From assembly GCA_954871525.1 (NCBI GenBank), contig OX940871.1:17917086-17981085 (forward strand): a stretch of DNA of 64,000 nt. Reading direction: 5' to 3'. How positions within the stretch are numbered: position 1 is the first letter of the stretch; each line of letters begins with the position of its first letter. This DNA comes from Parietaria judaica. Lineage: Eukaryota > Streptophyta > Magnoliopsida > Rosales > Urticaceae. The notes under the pieces were generated by a model. The model saw only the letters and a list, made by a program, of their open reading frames with translations, searched no databases and had not been told where the DNA came from. Below, in pieces: positions 1-19,556 of the stretch. The position numbers and the translations under genes are program-made.

Positions 1-605
1 AATAACAATCTTCGATCTCATCGGGGTAGTTCATGGCATAACGCACATTAAACGTGATTTTTTTCCTCATTCACTCTCATCACGAGCTCACCCTTTTCGA
101 CGTCGATTAGAGCCCTCCCGGTTGCTAGAAATGGGCGTCCAAGTATCATCCGAACTTCTTTATCGGCTTTAAAATCGAGGATGATAAAATCCGCCGGAAA
201 AATAAATTTGTCCACCCGAACTAAAACATCTTCGATTTTTCCTTCCGGGCCAGCAATTGATCGATCCACTAGTTGCAACATCAATATGGTTGGTCTTGCC
301 TCACCAATTCCTAATCTCTTGAACATAGACATCGGCATAAGATTGATGCTCGCTCCCAAGTCACAAAGTGCGCGCCCAACGTCCTTGCCACCAATTGAGC
401 ATGGTATCGTGAAGCTTCCCGGATCTTTGAGTTTCGGCGGGATATTTCCTTGATAAGTAACACTTAACCCCTTTGTGAGCGCCACTATTTTGAATTCCCA
501 AAGTCTTCGTTTTTTTGTCAAGATATCCTTCAAGAATTCGACGTGATTCAGCATTTTTTCTAAGGCTTCTACCAATGGTATATCTATATGAAGTTGTTTG
601 AGCAT
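1..605 (-). pseudogene. Athila-type retropepsin region of pol (partial, frameshifted)
   Basis: The uninterrupted frame covers 48-605 (about 185 codons). It carries the Athila-type aspartic protease signature: ALCDLGASINLMP with the catalytic Asp, and further on ILGRPFLATGRALIDV. The usual DSG/DTG triad is DLG here, which is normal for this lineage. The frame ends at a TAA at 48-50. Shifting by one base in the preceding A-run restores the expected continuation (TFNVRYAMNYPDEIE) up to base 1, so a one-base indel broke the polyprotein. The protease would have processed gag-pol in cytoplasmic virus-like particles. Confidence 0.8.
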
Positions 606-635
606 CTCTAGAAACTTCTCAAATTTCTTCTCTTG

Positions 636-1011
636 CTACTGTTTTTGGAACCTTTGTGGAAATGGTGGGGCTGGTCGGTTTTCAATTCGTTCAAGGTTCT
701 TAGTTTGCTTCCTCTTACTCGATTCTTGTTCCACCACTGATTGTCCCTTGCTTGATGTGTCGTTTCTCGCTTCGCCTTCGCGGTGCTCTTGGATTGAAGA
801 GGGCTCTGTAAGCTCTACAATAAGCTTTGGAGTTGTTTCCTTGATAGGTTCTTTAATAAGCTTTTCGGTTTGCTTTTCGGTGGCTTCCTTAGCTGATTGC
901 TTTTCTTTTTTCTCTGGCCATTCAAAATCTCTGCCATTTCTTAGCACGATCGCCTTGCAATGCTCTTTTCCATTTCGAGGGTCTTCCGTGTTGCTTGGGA
1001 GTCCACTTTGA
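636..1011 (-). pseudogene. Linker between gag and protease of the Athila element
   Basis: A 103-codon frame at 636-947 is rich in Lys, Glu, Thr and Ser and ends in a proline-rich stretch (RPAPPFPQRF). It contains the LRNGRDFEWP-like motif that precedes protease in Athila polyproteins. It lies between the gag and protease frames on the same strand, so it reads as part of the same broken gag-pol. The segment 1018-1340 is Gln/Asn-rich low-complexity coding remnant with stops. No separate function is proposed. Confidence 0.6.
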
Positions 1012-1337
1012 GGTCGGCTATTTTGATTGGCGGCTATTTGTCCCCACTTGTGTCTCCAAGTTTTTGATCGAAGACCTTGTCTCGACGATGAAATACTTCA
1101 ATAATTGTTCCAAAGAATCCCCCGGTGCTTGTGCTCGTTGTTGTTGTTGCTGGGGCAAACTCGATTGAACGGTTTGTTGAAAGCCTGCTGGTTGTGGCTG
1201 TTGTTGGTACTGTTGTGACGGTTGTTGTAACAAGTTATGCTAGACAGATTGCTGAAAACAGGGGCAACTTGGTTCTAACGGTTGTTGGAGTTCAAAGCTC
1301 CCGCTCCTTGGGTCGACCATGAGAAATTCGGGTTATT

Positions 1338-2408
1338 TTTTCAACCCGGATTGTAGGTGTTCGAATACGGATTGAAGGATATTTTGTGATTTCCAACATA
1401 GCACACCGCCTCGGGGTTTGAGGGGAAATGCTCAAAGTAACGACCGTCGCCACAAATTATACACTGCAATTCGGCGTGCTTCTCGGCTTGAACGTTGCTG
1501 TCAATCTTTACAAGTTCACTTTTAAAAACATCCGTCATAAAAGCAAGAAAAGAAGCCATCGAGTCAAAGCCTTTAACTTCCGCCACTCGGTTTCCCATTG
1601 CAACTCTTGTCGTAGGAAAGTTGCAATTATTATTGACGTTTCTTTGTATGATGTCCATTGCTTCGGCCAACGACTTTGACATGATTGACCCTCCCGCGGA
1701 AGCATCCAAAATAAACCGGTTTTGCGCGTTCAAGCCTTGGTAGAACATTTGGATTTGTCTCCAATAAGGCAACCCATGGTTTGGGCACCGACGAAGCAAT
1801 GCTTTAAATCCTTGCCACACCTCGTACATCGTGTCATCGGGTTGTTGCCGAAACAAACTGATTTCAGCGAGAAGTTTGTTGTCCTCCATTGGCAGATGAT
1901 ATCGCATGATGGACTTCTCGGCTAGCTCATGCTAAGTCGATATGGATTTGGGTTCAAGAGATTGTAACCATGTCTTTGCGGCATCCCGTAGAGAGTACGA
2001 AAAGAGTCGGAGTCTCAAAGCTTCAACCGGTACCCCGTTCGTTTGGAAAGATGCGCACACTTCCATAAATGATCGAAGATGCGTATAAGGATCTTCCGTG
2101 GACATCACGCTAAATTGTCCCATTGTTGCTAGCATTTGGAACATAATAGGCTTCAATTCAAAGTGTGCAACTTGAACGGTTGGCAATATGATGCTTGATT
2201 CCAAATCTCCAAGAGTCGGCGCCATATAGTCACTAATGGCCCGATTCCGGTCTCCAAGCATCGCTTCCATGTCAGGGGCGGCGTTGTATCTTTCATTGTC
2301 GGCCATGTCCGCAACTTTGGCTAGCCCTTTTCTCTCTCTCCGAATGGCACGTACAATGCGATCGATTTCCGGATCGTAAAGTAGTTCCGTATCGAGGTCT
2401 TCTTCCAT
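1338..2408 (-). pseudogene. Athila gag remnant (in-frame stop)
   Basis: Two frames in the same phase (1932-2408 and 1341-1907) together form a gag domain. The first ends LRLFSYSLRDAAKTWLQSLE; the second has the family motif WQGFKALLRRCPNHGLP and FYQGLNAQNRFILDASAGG. They are separated by a stop where the family has a Trp codon. A knuckle-like CIICGD...CYVGN segment follows near 1400. Gag would coat the RNA in cytoplasmic particles. The start at 2408 (MEEDLDTELLYDPEIDRIVR) fits just downstream of the primer site. Confidence 0.8.
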
Positions 2409-2583
2409 AAGATAGCGGGACCCGTTTGGAGCCCCGCGTCTAAGATATCCAAAAACTGTACTTGTGCTCTATGATCACAAAGATAATAACCTGTGAAAGT
2501 GTAGTAATCAAAGTGAACAAGTTAATACAAATTGCAAGACATAAAAACTAATTTTTATTAAAATAATTTTTCAATAAAATTAG

Positions 2584-2601
2584 TCCCCGCCAACGGCGCC
2601 A
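2584..2601 (-). promoter_or_regulatory. Primer-binding site matching tRNA-Asp
   Basis: On the minus strand the site reads TGGCGCCGTTGGCGGGGA, complementary to the 3' end of plant tRNA-Asp with one mismatch by my recollection of that tRNA. It lies six bases from the LTR end (...CAACA), the spacing expected for reverse-transcription priming. Confidence 0.8.
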
Positions 2602-2607
2602 AAAACT

Positions 2608-3950
2608 TGTTGCGTAAAATCTCGCAAGTATACGAGTCGCTTCAAGTAATAAAGTGATAAATAGAGTATCATCTCCACGAGGACTAATTTAGTGCTAATT
2701 TAATTATCAAAATCTCAATTTTTATGAAAATAAATGATTGAGTTGTGATTTTCGGTGGTATAAAAATGAAACAAGCCAAACTATAAATTGAAACAACACC
2801 CAGAGCTGAAATGATGAAAACATAATAAAACTGAAAAAATTGTGAAAATTGAGAGATCGCGAGTTCAAGAAAAGATGGTCGGGATTTCTAAATCACCTAA
2901 ATTTCCAGATTTACGCCTTGATGTAAGAGTTGTTATAGCAATAGTCGAATTTGTCAACATATTTCATTACAAAATCTCTTCCGAAAATTTCGTGAAAAAT
3001 ATGTATTAAATTCATTTTGGCATATTCCTATGCTCTAAACTCATTTAATACCAAGAAGAAAACAAAATGTTAAATTGTTGTACAAGATCTTAGCTCATTC
3101 CTAAACTTATCCTTTGCATCATCCAAGCAAGTCCACCCAAAGCAATCTTTCCAAATTTCTTTTAAATTAATAATTCCCAAAACAAATAAAAGATATTCAT
3201 TAAGGAAATCAGAATTTAAAACAACAAGGATGAACAATTTCTCAACTGAATAACAACGATAACAAGGCTTAATCTATCACCAACAAGGGTTCATTAACAA
3301 TCCCAACCAAAACAGGTTTAGCTCATGGCTATTTTTAACATAATATTAAATCTGAAATTAGTGTATCTAACAAGCATAATAAAAGAATTGAATTCAGAGG
3401 ATAGATGAAGATGTTTGAGCTCCAAATGCAGCTCCAAATATGGCTCCAAAATCGCCTTCAAGAACTCTAGGAGCTTCTGCCACTGGTTTTTGATTTGTTC
3501 TTTCCTTCCTCAGCTCCCCGCCGTCACTTCCTTCTCTGCTCAAAGAATTTCAGCTCTTCCCTTTCCTCATTCAGCCCTAGCACGTGTCCTCTTTTTCTGC
3601 AATAAGCTTGTGGTCCTTCATGGTTGATGACATGGCTACAAATGGGTGAAATGTCCACTTTGACCTTTGATGAGCTGGAAAGTAGGCCACATGAGGCTGA
3701 AAAGTCCAAAATATTCAACACAAATCTCTCTAAATTTTTAGCTCATACTTTCTACACCAAACTGACTTCAAATATGTAAACATTTACAATAACACTTATG
3801 CTAATTTCTTTTCAAATATCATTACAATGCACCGAGAAATTAACACAAGCGACATGAAAAATTAAAAAACAACAATGATTCTTAGTTTAAAAATGTGTAA
3901 AATGTTAAGTTCCAAAGGAATAACATATAACCTGGTCTTGTGGTTTATCA
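2608..3950 (-). repeat. 5' LTR of the Athila element
   Basis: The inner end is fixed by the primer site: the plus strand begins TGTTGCGTAAAATCTCGCAA and the adjoining bases have the cytosine-rich 'cgcaagtatacgagtcg' text common to this lineage. The outer end is placed at 3950 because the plus strand there ends ...GGTTTATCA, giving a minus-strand TGATAAACC start. There is no second LTR in the window, so the outer end is a guess. Length about 1.34 kb. Confidence 0.6.
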
Positions 3951-4229
3951 CTTTTTTTTCTTTTTCTGACTGAGGCAGTCCTCTTTTAGCATATTTTGCC
4001 TTGCTTGCGATCCTTTTCAATATGACCCGCGAATAACATTGCATGTAAGTATAAATTGAACTTTTGATTTGTCGTACCTTATTGCATTTCGAGTTTGCGC
4101 ATTATTGAGCGGTGCGTGTTCCTTGGGAGCGTATCATTGTTGTGACCAGGGATCATCAGTGGACACATTCTGTGCGACCTGCAAGAAATTGATTCTAAAA
4201 CATGGAACCTTGCCATAGTGGCGAGGGTG
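3951..4229. other. Intergenic, nothing recognised
   Basis: T-rich start followed by mixed sequence. I see no gene, terminal repeat or structured element. Confidence 0.5.
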
Positions 4230-5640
4230 ATATTTATAAGAGATTTTATCTATTGGCGGGATTAGCTTCCAGCCTTTTGTAGAAATTCGAGATTTATTTC
4301 CTAAGCCGACGGGAAGGCCAAAATCCGACGGGATTGTCTTTTGGCCTCTTCTAGGACACTCGAGATTTGTTTTCTGAGCCGGTGGGATTGGTTTCCGGCC
4401 TCTTTAGGGTCGTCGCCCATGTTGTGTCCTCTAGAAAATGTGTTTCCTTGTCGGGTAGCTAATCCGACGAGTACGACACCTGGCCGAAACACCTTTCGCT
4501 ACCTAGCGAGGCCTTCGGCACGTGGCCGGACTTGCCTTGTTACTTTCCTAAGCCTTCGGCACCTGACTGGACTTGCTTTGTTACAGCTAAGCCTTCGGCA
4601 CCTGGCCGTTTTTTTTTTTTTTTTTTTGCGCGTGTGGCTGCTGTTCCCAAACTAACCCCCCAGTTTTTGCAAAATCGCAATGAGACCGCGTGAAAATTTC
4701 TGAAGGGAAGACTCTTTTACTGCGGGGGAATTTGAAGAGTGTAGCCAAGATTCAAAATCTGGGCCTACTCCTTGTGGTCTTTAACGATGTCGTCATTCTA
4801 GGGAGGTGTGGTCTAGCGGCTTGTGCTGTTGCTGGCGATGTGATTTGGATTGTCGGAGATGCCGATGTTGGCTTCGCGGGGGTGATCTTTGCTAGAGGCG
4901 AGGGTAAATCGACATGGGTGTTGGCGAGCTCGTTGTGGCGAGGGCTTTGACCTAGCGAGGAATGCTCCTTGCGAACTGGGCAGCGGCCGGGCGAGGCGCG
5001 ACGGCCCCATTGACTGTTTTCTCCATATTCTTTGGGGTTGATTACTTTGCCTCGTCGTTCGTCGTCGCGTCTTAGTGAGGCCTGGCAATCTTCCTTGCGA
5101 CCCCCATGGGCGTTCCTGGCCAGGGTCGAGGACTTCCTGGTATGCTCTTGCAAGGTTGAGTTCTTCATCACGGCGGTTACCTTGGCGACCCTAGAGGCGA
5201 GCATTGCGAGGACCTGGGGCATTCTATCGGGTCCATGTCGTCTAGGTCTTCAGCCTGACTAACCCTCTTCCGACCCTTCGGGCGATCCTGGTGAGGGTCC
5301 GGGTGGTTCCCGCGGTCTTCGACATCTTCGGAATCTTAGGCCTGCATAACTCCCTAGCGACCCCCAGGCGAGTCTGCCGAGGGTCAGGGTGGTCCCAACG
5401 ATCTTTGTTGTCTTCAAGATCTTCAGCCTGGTGACCCTTCTTGCGAGCTTGGTGAGGGTCGGGGTGCTTCAGGCGCTCTTCAACGTATTCGGGATCTTCG
5501 GCCTAGCAAACCCCCTGCTACCCCCGGGCGAGCCTTACGAGGGTCGGGGTGATCCCGACGATCTTCGTTGTCACATTAAAGAACTTTGTTCATCGTTGGT
5601 TTTCTCCAATTTCGCAGGGTGATAAGTCTTAAAGATTCAG
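4230..5640. repeat. GC-rich degenerate tandem-repeat block
   Basis: Three successive repeat types occur. At 4250-4410 a unit of about 70 bp (GGATT, GGCCTCTT, CGAGATTT, AGCCGNCGGGA) appears roughly three times. At 4511-4608 GCCTTCGGCAC followed by a TGGCCGGACTTGC-like sequence appears three times. At 5245-5580 four imperfect 75-92 bp units share GAGGGTCGGGGTG and GATCTTC. Base composition differs sharply from the AT-rich flanks. The long frames on both strands are repeat artefacts without recognisable domains. This could be a decayed LTR or untranslated region of a large Gypsy element, but I cannot show paired LTRs. Confidence 0.55.
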
Positions 5641-6920
5641 TGTTCGTTTTCAAGTTCAAGGTGCCTTTGAAGATGACGATATAGCCTCTTTATCTTAGGA
5701 AGAAGATTTTCTCGTTGTTTCCAACACCGGGAAGGACCGAATCAACTTCAATGAAAGCACAAAAGCACCGATGCTCACTTCTCTGCCCTCTTTATTTTTC
5801 CTAAATCGTTGATCTATTTGACTCTGTTTTCAGTTGATTTTGTTGTTAATCTTCGCTTTTGGAATCTCCGCCACCATTGTTGCAATTTGGAACTTGCAGA
5901 CTAGGATATATAATATTAATATTTGTATCTAGTAATTTTAATTCTACAATGATAAACTGATTTTTTTCTTTCTTAAATAAAGAACTTTACCTATCAGAAA
6001 GTCGTCATCCAATCAAGTGGTCCTATTGAGAAATAAACCAAAAATATATTGCAAAGAGAAAGAAAGAAAAAAAAAAAACAATAGCAAAACAGACTGGGCT
6101 ATACAAAGGAAGATGTTGAAGTCGACAAAGAAGACAAAACATAGCTTGGGCAAGATCAAACTACATTGAATGCAGTTTAGTCTGAGCTGGAATTCCATCA
6201 CAAAAAAGCAATAAGATAAACGAACGAAAAGGGATACCGTTATGAAACCATAAAAGCTTATACTAATACAAAACTAAACAACAAAGACGAGAATTCTCGC
6301 ACATCTAGGCAATAGAAAACCAACCATCTACCCAGATCGTATAGATTCTCTCACATTTGAAATAGAAACGGTAAGTTGTACAATCTCGAATCGTTTGGGC
6401 AATGGGATGTTCTAATGTTACATACGCGAGATTGTATATGTATAGAACTTCACGGTTATCCAAGATCGTACAAATATGAGACTTTCTGATAGAATAAGCA
6501 TAAGAAAATTGATTGGTATTATATATTTCAATAAGATGTATTTTTTTATTCGAATGAACTCCAAAATTAAGCGTGATTGACTTAGAATAATTTTAAAACG
6601 AGTGTTTCTTTGGAAAGTTCTTAAGAGAACGTGCATGTTAATTATCAATATGATATAGCAGCGGGGACAGTAAAATACACACATAAGAAAAAAGAATATA
6701 TTCAAATAATAGTTGGCATATTATTTGCATTTCCAAAAAAAAAAATAGTGTTTTTCATGAAAGTGTTCCTAACAAGCCTTAACCTGGGCTAGCATATAGG
6801 CCCATACAAATAGAGCATCACTGAAAGAAGCCCATCATTGCACTAAAAGGGTTATTCAGGGCATAAATAACAAAAATGTTTAAAAAATTAACGTTAAATC
6901 TTTATTGTTTCTTTTAGCTG
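5641..6920. other. Intergenic, nothing recognised
   Basis: AT-rich sequence with an A-tract near 6070. No convincing coding region, terminal repeat or structured RNA was seen. Confidence 0.5.
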
Positions 6921-6928
6921 GATCAAAT

Positions 6929-7511
6929 CAGGGGCGGACCCAGGCCCTTATGGGGGTGGCTGGTGTCACCCCCAGCTTCCGGGAAAGAAAAAAAATCTAT
7001 CATATTCATATTTTTTTTTATAATAAAAATGCTTCATTTTTGCCATTGGAGATGTTGAAAAACCTTCGAACTGTAACTGGAAGTGTTAAAAGACAAGGAA
7101 GAAGATGTTAATGGGCCCCACTTCCACAGATTTACTCTCTCTATTTTTAATTATTGTTTATTAAATTTAATCCTAACGCTATTTGATTTAACTTTTAAGA
7201 AGTGTGATGATTGTTACATGGTGGGCCCATTATCTTATCAATCTATTATATTTATAACAATATATGACTACTTTATTTGATTATTACTAATTTGCACGTA
7301 TAGTTAAATACTAAGACGGTAAAAATACTAATGATTCAATATTTAAAAAAAAAAATTGTCGCAAGTTTGCAATACTCGTTAATAAGTAAATATTATCGTG
7401 TTATTATGTTGTAACTATAAATTTTGAGACATTATTAATTAATTATAATCTAACTTTTTATTTTTATTCGTCGTCCGCCACCCCCGAAGTCATTTTCTGG
7501 GTCCGCTCCTG
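6929..7511. mobile_element. Non-autonomous hAT element, 583 bp
   Basis: The left end is CAGGGGCGGACCCAG and the right end is CTGGGTCCGCTCCTG, inverted with one mismatch. Both sides are flanked by GATCAAAT (6921-6928 and 7512-7519), an exact 8-bp TSD as made by hAT transposases. Subterminal sequence is also partly inverted (GGGGGTGGC near the left, GCCACCCCC near the right). The interior is AT-rich and non-coding, so it would need a transposase in trans. Confidence 0.92.
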
Positions 7512-7519
7512 GATCAAAT

Positions 7520-9484
7520 AATGATATATTTTTCTCATGTATTATAAACGTATTTTTTCAGGGTTTTTTTTTTTCGTATTTATTTTATCCTTGAGAGAAA
7601 AATAATAGCTGTTTTCTTATTTAAACAAAAAATAAAATTAATATTAATTTTTCAAACAATTTTAATATTTATACCGTTAATATCTCCTTAAAAAAAACAT
7701 CCATTAGCAGGGTCGTGTCTATTTTCGGGAAAACGTAATAGAAATCAAGAAAGGAATAGAATAGAATAGATTACACACATTCAATGTCGTGTCTAAAAAA
7801 AGGCAACTTTATTAATGATCAATTAAAATTTAGAAGCAAAATAAAACACGGTTTTTGTTACTCTCCAATGGTGTTTTTAAACGCAACGTGGCTTCTATTT
7901 TTCCACTAATATATACAGATACACATACATTCACTAATAATATCTTTAGGTAATTCTATAATAATATCTATAATAATATGTATTCATTTCTAAGAGCCAT
8001 TTCTAATATTTCGACGCAATTTGTTAACACACGAGCGGGTCTAAAGACATTTGACTCAAAATAGAAAATTCAAAATGATTTTTTTAGTTGAAAAAATATG
8101 TTATATTTTTAATTTGTGTATATACAAATGGCTTCTGTGGAGGATAATATTTTAAAAACAAGGTCACGTAAACCATGCGGTTACATTAATTTATAATGTA
8201 AAAGGTTCCCACTTTTTTTTATACATGTTTATCACTCTCAATAATTACAAAAATGAAACATATTTCTATTACATGACGCTTCAATAAGAATATTTATTTA
8301 GTTTACATATGTTATCTTAGTCAATAATAATAATAATAATTGTACAATGTGAATATAAAAATAAATATTATAAAAGAAAATAGCTCACTAGTAAATTAAA
8401 AGCTTAATAAACCAAATAACATAGCAAATAAAAATAATGCTAGAATAATTCCTAAATTTTTTGAAAAAAAAAATCAAATATATTAAAATTATAATAATAA
8501 TGCTAGCATTATGCCTAAATTTTTTGAAAAAAAAATTCAAATATATTAAAGTTCGACTTAAGTTCAGATTAAAGATGTTTTGGACAAGAAAACCTTCTTG
8601 CATATTAGTATGTATAATTTATTTTTATTTTTTATTTTTATTGAAAGAGGTGCCTTGAATTGGTTTTAGTTGGGAAATACTCTCGATCATACTCGTACAC
8701 ATGTCCAGAATACGCAATATTAATAGAATAAATAAGAAATAAAAAAAAGCGTAATTATTGACCTCATGAACTTGATTACATGCCCACCTTATTTTAAACA
8801 AATGAATATTTGTATCGTTATTTTCTCTAATAAAAAGTTCAAGGCATAAATAACAATTTAATAAAGGCTTATCAGCTTCATCTAATTATTTTATTAAAAC
8901 TCTACACCTAAAAAGAGTTAAAAAAAAACATGCTCTTGTTTTATTATTTTAAAATTTCCTTGAAACTAAATGACGGAAAAGCCCACGCTCACCAAAAAGC
9001 ACGCCATTTTTAGACTCATCAGTGCAATGGTAAACTTGTAAATATTTTAGAAGCCAGGGTCAGTTATATACAAGCCACGTCAGCTCACAATAAAAAATTA
9101 AAGAGTGAATATTGGTGACGTTAGTACCTAATGTTGTTTTAATTTTTCTACGGCATAAACCTATATTTCATTTTTATACAATCAAAATTTTCAATATTTT
9201 TTTTATTCCATACAAATTATCTTTTTTTTTTAATTGAGTTAATCTAATTTTAAATATACGTTAATGGAAACCCTTTTTTCTCCGAAATAAAGTGTATCCA
9301 AAACTTAACGATACGTTTAAAATTTTCTTCAAATCAATTATAAAAGTACACAGAATTATAGAGAGAACGCGCTGAAATAGTAAACATTGAAAACTTAGGC
9401 TGTAAAGAAAAAAAATATGATTAAGAAACAAAACGAAAAGATTAAATACTTATGCCGCTATTAACTAAAAATTAAGAGATAGAA
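7520..9484. other. Intergenic AT-rich region upstream of SDH1
   Basis: It contains a TAA microsatellite near 8325-8340 and a tandem duplication of about 60 bp (8430-8490 and 8494-8553, both with CCTAAATTTTTTGAAAAAAA). No gene was recognised. An AGCCCA motif occurs near 8980. Confidence 0.5.
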
Positions 9485-9490
9485 AGCCCA
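9485..9490 (-). promoter_or_regulatory. Site II-like element (TGGGCT) in the SDH1 promoter
   Basis: AGCCCA on the plus strand is TGGGCT on the minus strand, the TGGGCY core that TCP factors bind in many plant genes for mitochondrial proteins. It lies 30 bp before the TATA-like box. One short motif is weak evidence. Confidence 0.35.
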
Positions 9491-9519
9491 TCATTTCTTC
9501 TTCTCCAAAGCGAGAGAGA

Positions 9520-9526
9520 TATAAAA
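9520..9526 (+). promoter_or_regulatory. TATA-like box of SDH1
   Basis: TATAAAA lies 86 bp before the start codon, within a purine-rich stretch, at a plausible distance for a short 5' leader. Confidence 0.45.
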
Positions 9527-9611
9527 AACGTATTATATTCCATTACCAGCCAAATAGCCATTAACATCTCCATCGCAGAGCTTGAGCTCGAGCTTTCACT
9601 TTCACTCCGAG

Positions 9612-16559
<6,948 letters not shown>

Positions 16560-16677
16560 TGAAACGATGATAAAGATATATGGTATTTGCTATAATCAAG
16601 TAGCAGAAAATGTTGGTTCAATCACGAAGCAACGCATCTGAAGAGGGAACAGATTGTTATTGGAACAGTTTTTGGGG

Positions 16678-16683
16678 AATAAA
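16678..16683 (+). terminator. Poly(A) signal of SDH1
   Basis: AATAAA lies 119 bp after the SDH1 stop codon, a normal 3' UTR distance. Confidence 0.5.
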
Positions 16684-19547
16684 TGTTGCATTTCAGAAAA
16701 CTGATTTGAGCCAAAGCCAATAATTAACTCATTTTTCTGTGGAAATGAAACATCTTCATTTGTTTTTCTACTGGTTTTTAGTAAATTCGAAACGTCGCAG
16801 GATAACATGTTTTTTTCTCGGAGCAAAAAGATCATTGCTCAAACTAAGGCGGACGGGGTATGCTCGTTGTATTTCACTTATAAAAAGTCTCAATACCGTG
16901 TATCGATATTTCATGTTGACCCCTAACGCAAACTTCATGCCGTTATGCCAGCGATTATGCTCGTCTTTTCTCTTATTTGTTTTCACTTGTGTATTTACCA
17001 AAAATGCAAACGAAATCACATATTCCAAGCTAAAAACTTTGTTTCATCAATGAAGCAAATATTTGTAGAGTAATTCTAAGGTTCTTGAAATCAACCTGAA
17101 AAGCAAACATGCATAGAGGTAAAGTCAACTAAATTTGTACGGCGTATTTGATACATTGGTCTAGCGCGTCTATAAATGCCATATACTTTTATTTTTGACA
17201 TTTTTAATGTTTTATTAACATTATAAACTTGGTAAATATATTCTTATAAATATTAGTGATTTTTCATCGATAATCCTCGATAAGTGTCGATAATCATCGA
17301 AAGTATCGGTAATCGGCAAGCTACAGTATTATTAGTTTTCGGTCGATAATTCGGTAAGTTGTTGATTAATCCGTCGGTAACGGCAAGCGATTTATCGGCA
17401 AGTTCGGTAAGTTGAACCATACTATGAGTAATTTACTAAAATTAGAGGAATTTTTTCTACTAATAACAAACATGCAAAGAGATTATATAAAGTCAACTAA
17501 TCAGAATCAGATGTGATAAACAAATACAAGCAGTTCAAATTATAATAATAATGATAATAATCTCTTGCATCAATCTGAGTTTGAGATTAAACATAATAAA
17601 ACAATTAATCATTAGTTAACAAATTTTTTCAACAAAATCAATTACTCAAAAAAAAAAAAATCGTATGAAATATTTTTCTTTTCTTTTTCTGATGCGAACC
17701 AAAAAATAATAAAAATAAATCGATAGTATTTCGATGGCAGACAAGAACTGCGAAACCTTATACTAGTTGACGTGCTTGTGGCGGCATTCATTTGTTTTAC
17801 TCACTCATGTTTTTGGCTCATTTTCAACGTCTAATTTGTCCAATTCATAAAATATATAGATATATTTATTTACTTAACAATATATCTAACAATAAACTTT
17901 CCGGTTCAAGCGAATACCGAATAATTGGCCATCGGCCGGAGGTTTTGGGTCTCCCGCCGGCAAGCATGCGGGCAACTTTTTATTTTTATTTACGATTGGC
18001 ATCGGATTATAGGCCGTAACTTTTGTATTTCTTAGTTTTTACTTAAATGGTAGCATTGTTTTAGCTTTTTTCTAATTCAAACTTTTAATAGAAATTTTTA
18101 TTTAAGAAAACGTATAATTTCTAAAATATAAAGAAAGTAAAGCGAGTGTCGAAAAAGTAACAACATCGATACTTTTGTTAACGCAGTTCAGATTATTCTT
18201 AGTTCTGCAGGGCAATCACCTAGATTGATCAACCAAGAAATTGTACGAGATGATTACGAACAGTAATACATATGGACTCAAAGCATAAAAGAAACTCCTC
18301 CTCGATGTTACACCATTTGCTTTGACATCCAAAACTTGAACTCTTGATGATCGTAAGATCCCCTTGCATCAATAAACTACGAACATCCCATTCTTATTCA
18401 CTTCATTCGTGAATCACCAGTAATACATATGGACTCAAAGCATATATGTAATTGCTATCGATTTTGGACCTCAATAACGGGGACTGATATGAGCTGTTAC
18501 AATTCAAATTTGCGATGATAGGAAATCGCGAGCAATCTTTTTTCCATTGATTGAGCTCGTCATTCCTTATTTAACTAAGCATGGATGTATCATTCAATCA
18601 GACCATGATTGAGGATGTGAATGATCCTTGACATATGCGACATAGAAGACTTGCCTAAAAAATTTTACAGTTGTTACGACATGTGCGTAATAAGACCATG
18701 ATTGATTATGCGAACAACCCTTGACATCCTTGATATGTTACGATTTAGAAAACCTTATCAACTTTTCTTTTTACAATGGAAAAGCAACTAAAAATCCAAC
18801 AACTCTTCCTGAATATTTTGTGAATAAATTATTAGAAATCGAAGGATTTCTCCAATAAATTCAAAAACATTGTTGAGGTATGTCCTTGTAGGAAAATGAG
18901 AAGACGCTACAAAGTCACATTGTAACTATTGGGAGAGGGAAATAACTATGCCTTCAACTGTAACTATGGTTTTCATGTTTGTGTGTGAGACTTTGTTTAT
19001 ATATGTTTAGTTAGTAAGACTTATCATGACATGCTATTTTAAGTTTTAACACTATATAAAAATTGATTACAAATATGTATAAATATATTTTATATCTTTT
19101 TCATCAATAACCGATTAACCCGTCGATAAGTTACGATCACAATAAGATTTTATATCTTTTTTATTAATAAATTTGTTATCAAACAATAATTCTATCAGTA
19201 ACGATAATCGATTTATCAGCCATAAAGTAACTCTTAGTTGAGACTAGTAGACAATCCTCAAATATGCATCCCGAGCCAACAAGCCGAGTGGATGATCTTC
19301 TAAAACATATTTGAATAGGGTCTATTAGTAATGATATAATGATTGTTGATTCTTTTCATGAGGACTTTCTGTAATGAGCACTCACTTTTTCCTTGAAAAA
19401 TATGAATATTTGATTAAGAAAATCAAATAAAAAAATAGAGAAGAAAGATCCAAGGAGGAACCTAATGAGTGAATGGTTTGATCTTTGATTGAAGACAATA
19501 GTGTCATCCACTACTAGTAAGTAGAACGAAGATCTCAAATACCAATT
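16684..19547. other. Intergenic AT-rich region with old repeat traces
   Basis: No gene was recognised. Clusters of TCGATAA/TCGGTAA-like words occur at 17262-17430 and again at 19100-19215. A 27-bp stretch starting CAGTAATACATATGG is duplicated at 18261 and about 18418, and an ACCATGATTGA-containing segment is repeated near 18600 and 18700. These suggest decayed transposon or LTR sequence, but no intact ends are visible. Confidence 0.4.
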
Positions 19548-19556
19548 TTTTTAATA

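Larger units (their letters stand above)
1..3950 (-). mobile_element. Ty3/Gypsy retrotransposon, Athila-type, truncated by the window edge
   Basis: Minus-strand element reading from right to left: LTR (2608-3950), tRNA-Asp-type primer site (2584-2601), gag (about 1338-2408), a proline/glutamate-rich linker (636-1011) and retropepsin (1-605). Reverse transcriptase, RNase H and integrase would lie left of base 1. The gag motifs, the DLGAS protease and the tRNA-Asp primer site are the combination known from the Athila lineage. The reading frame has an in-frame stop in gag and a one-base slip in an A-run after the protease, so this copy is not functional. No TSD can be tested because only one end is present. 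Confidence 0.85.

Noticed and set aside
1018..1340. Gln-rich frames as a separate gene
   Set aside because: Low-complexity part of the Athila gag region with stops.
4752..5262. Frames of 90-156 codons on both strands in the GC-rich block
   Set aside because: They follow the tandem repeats, lack any domain and occur on both strands.
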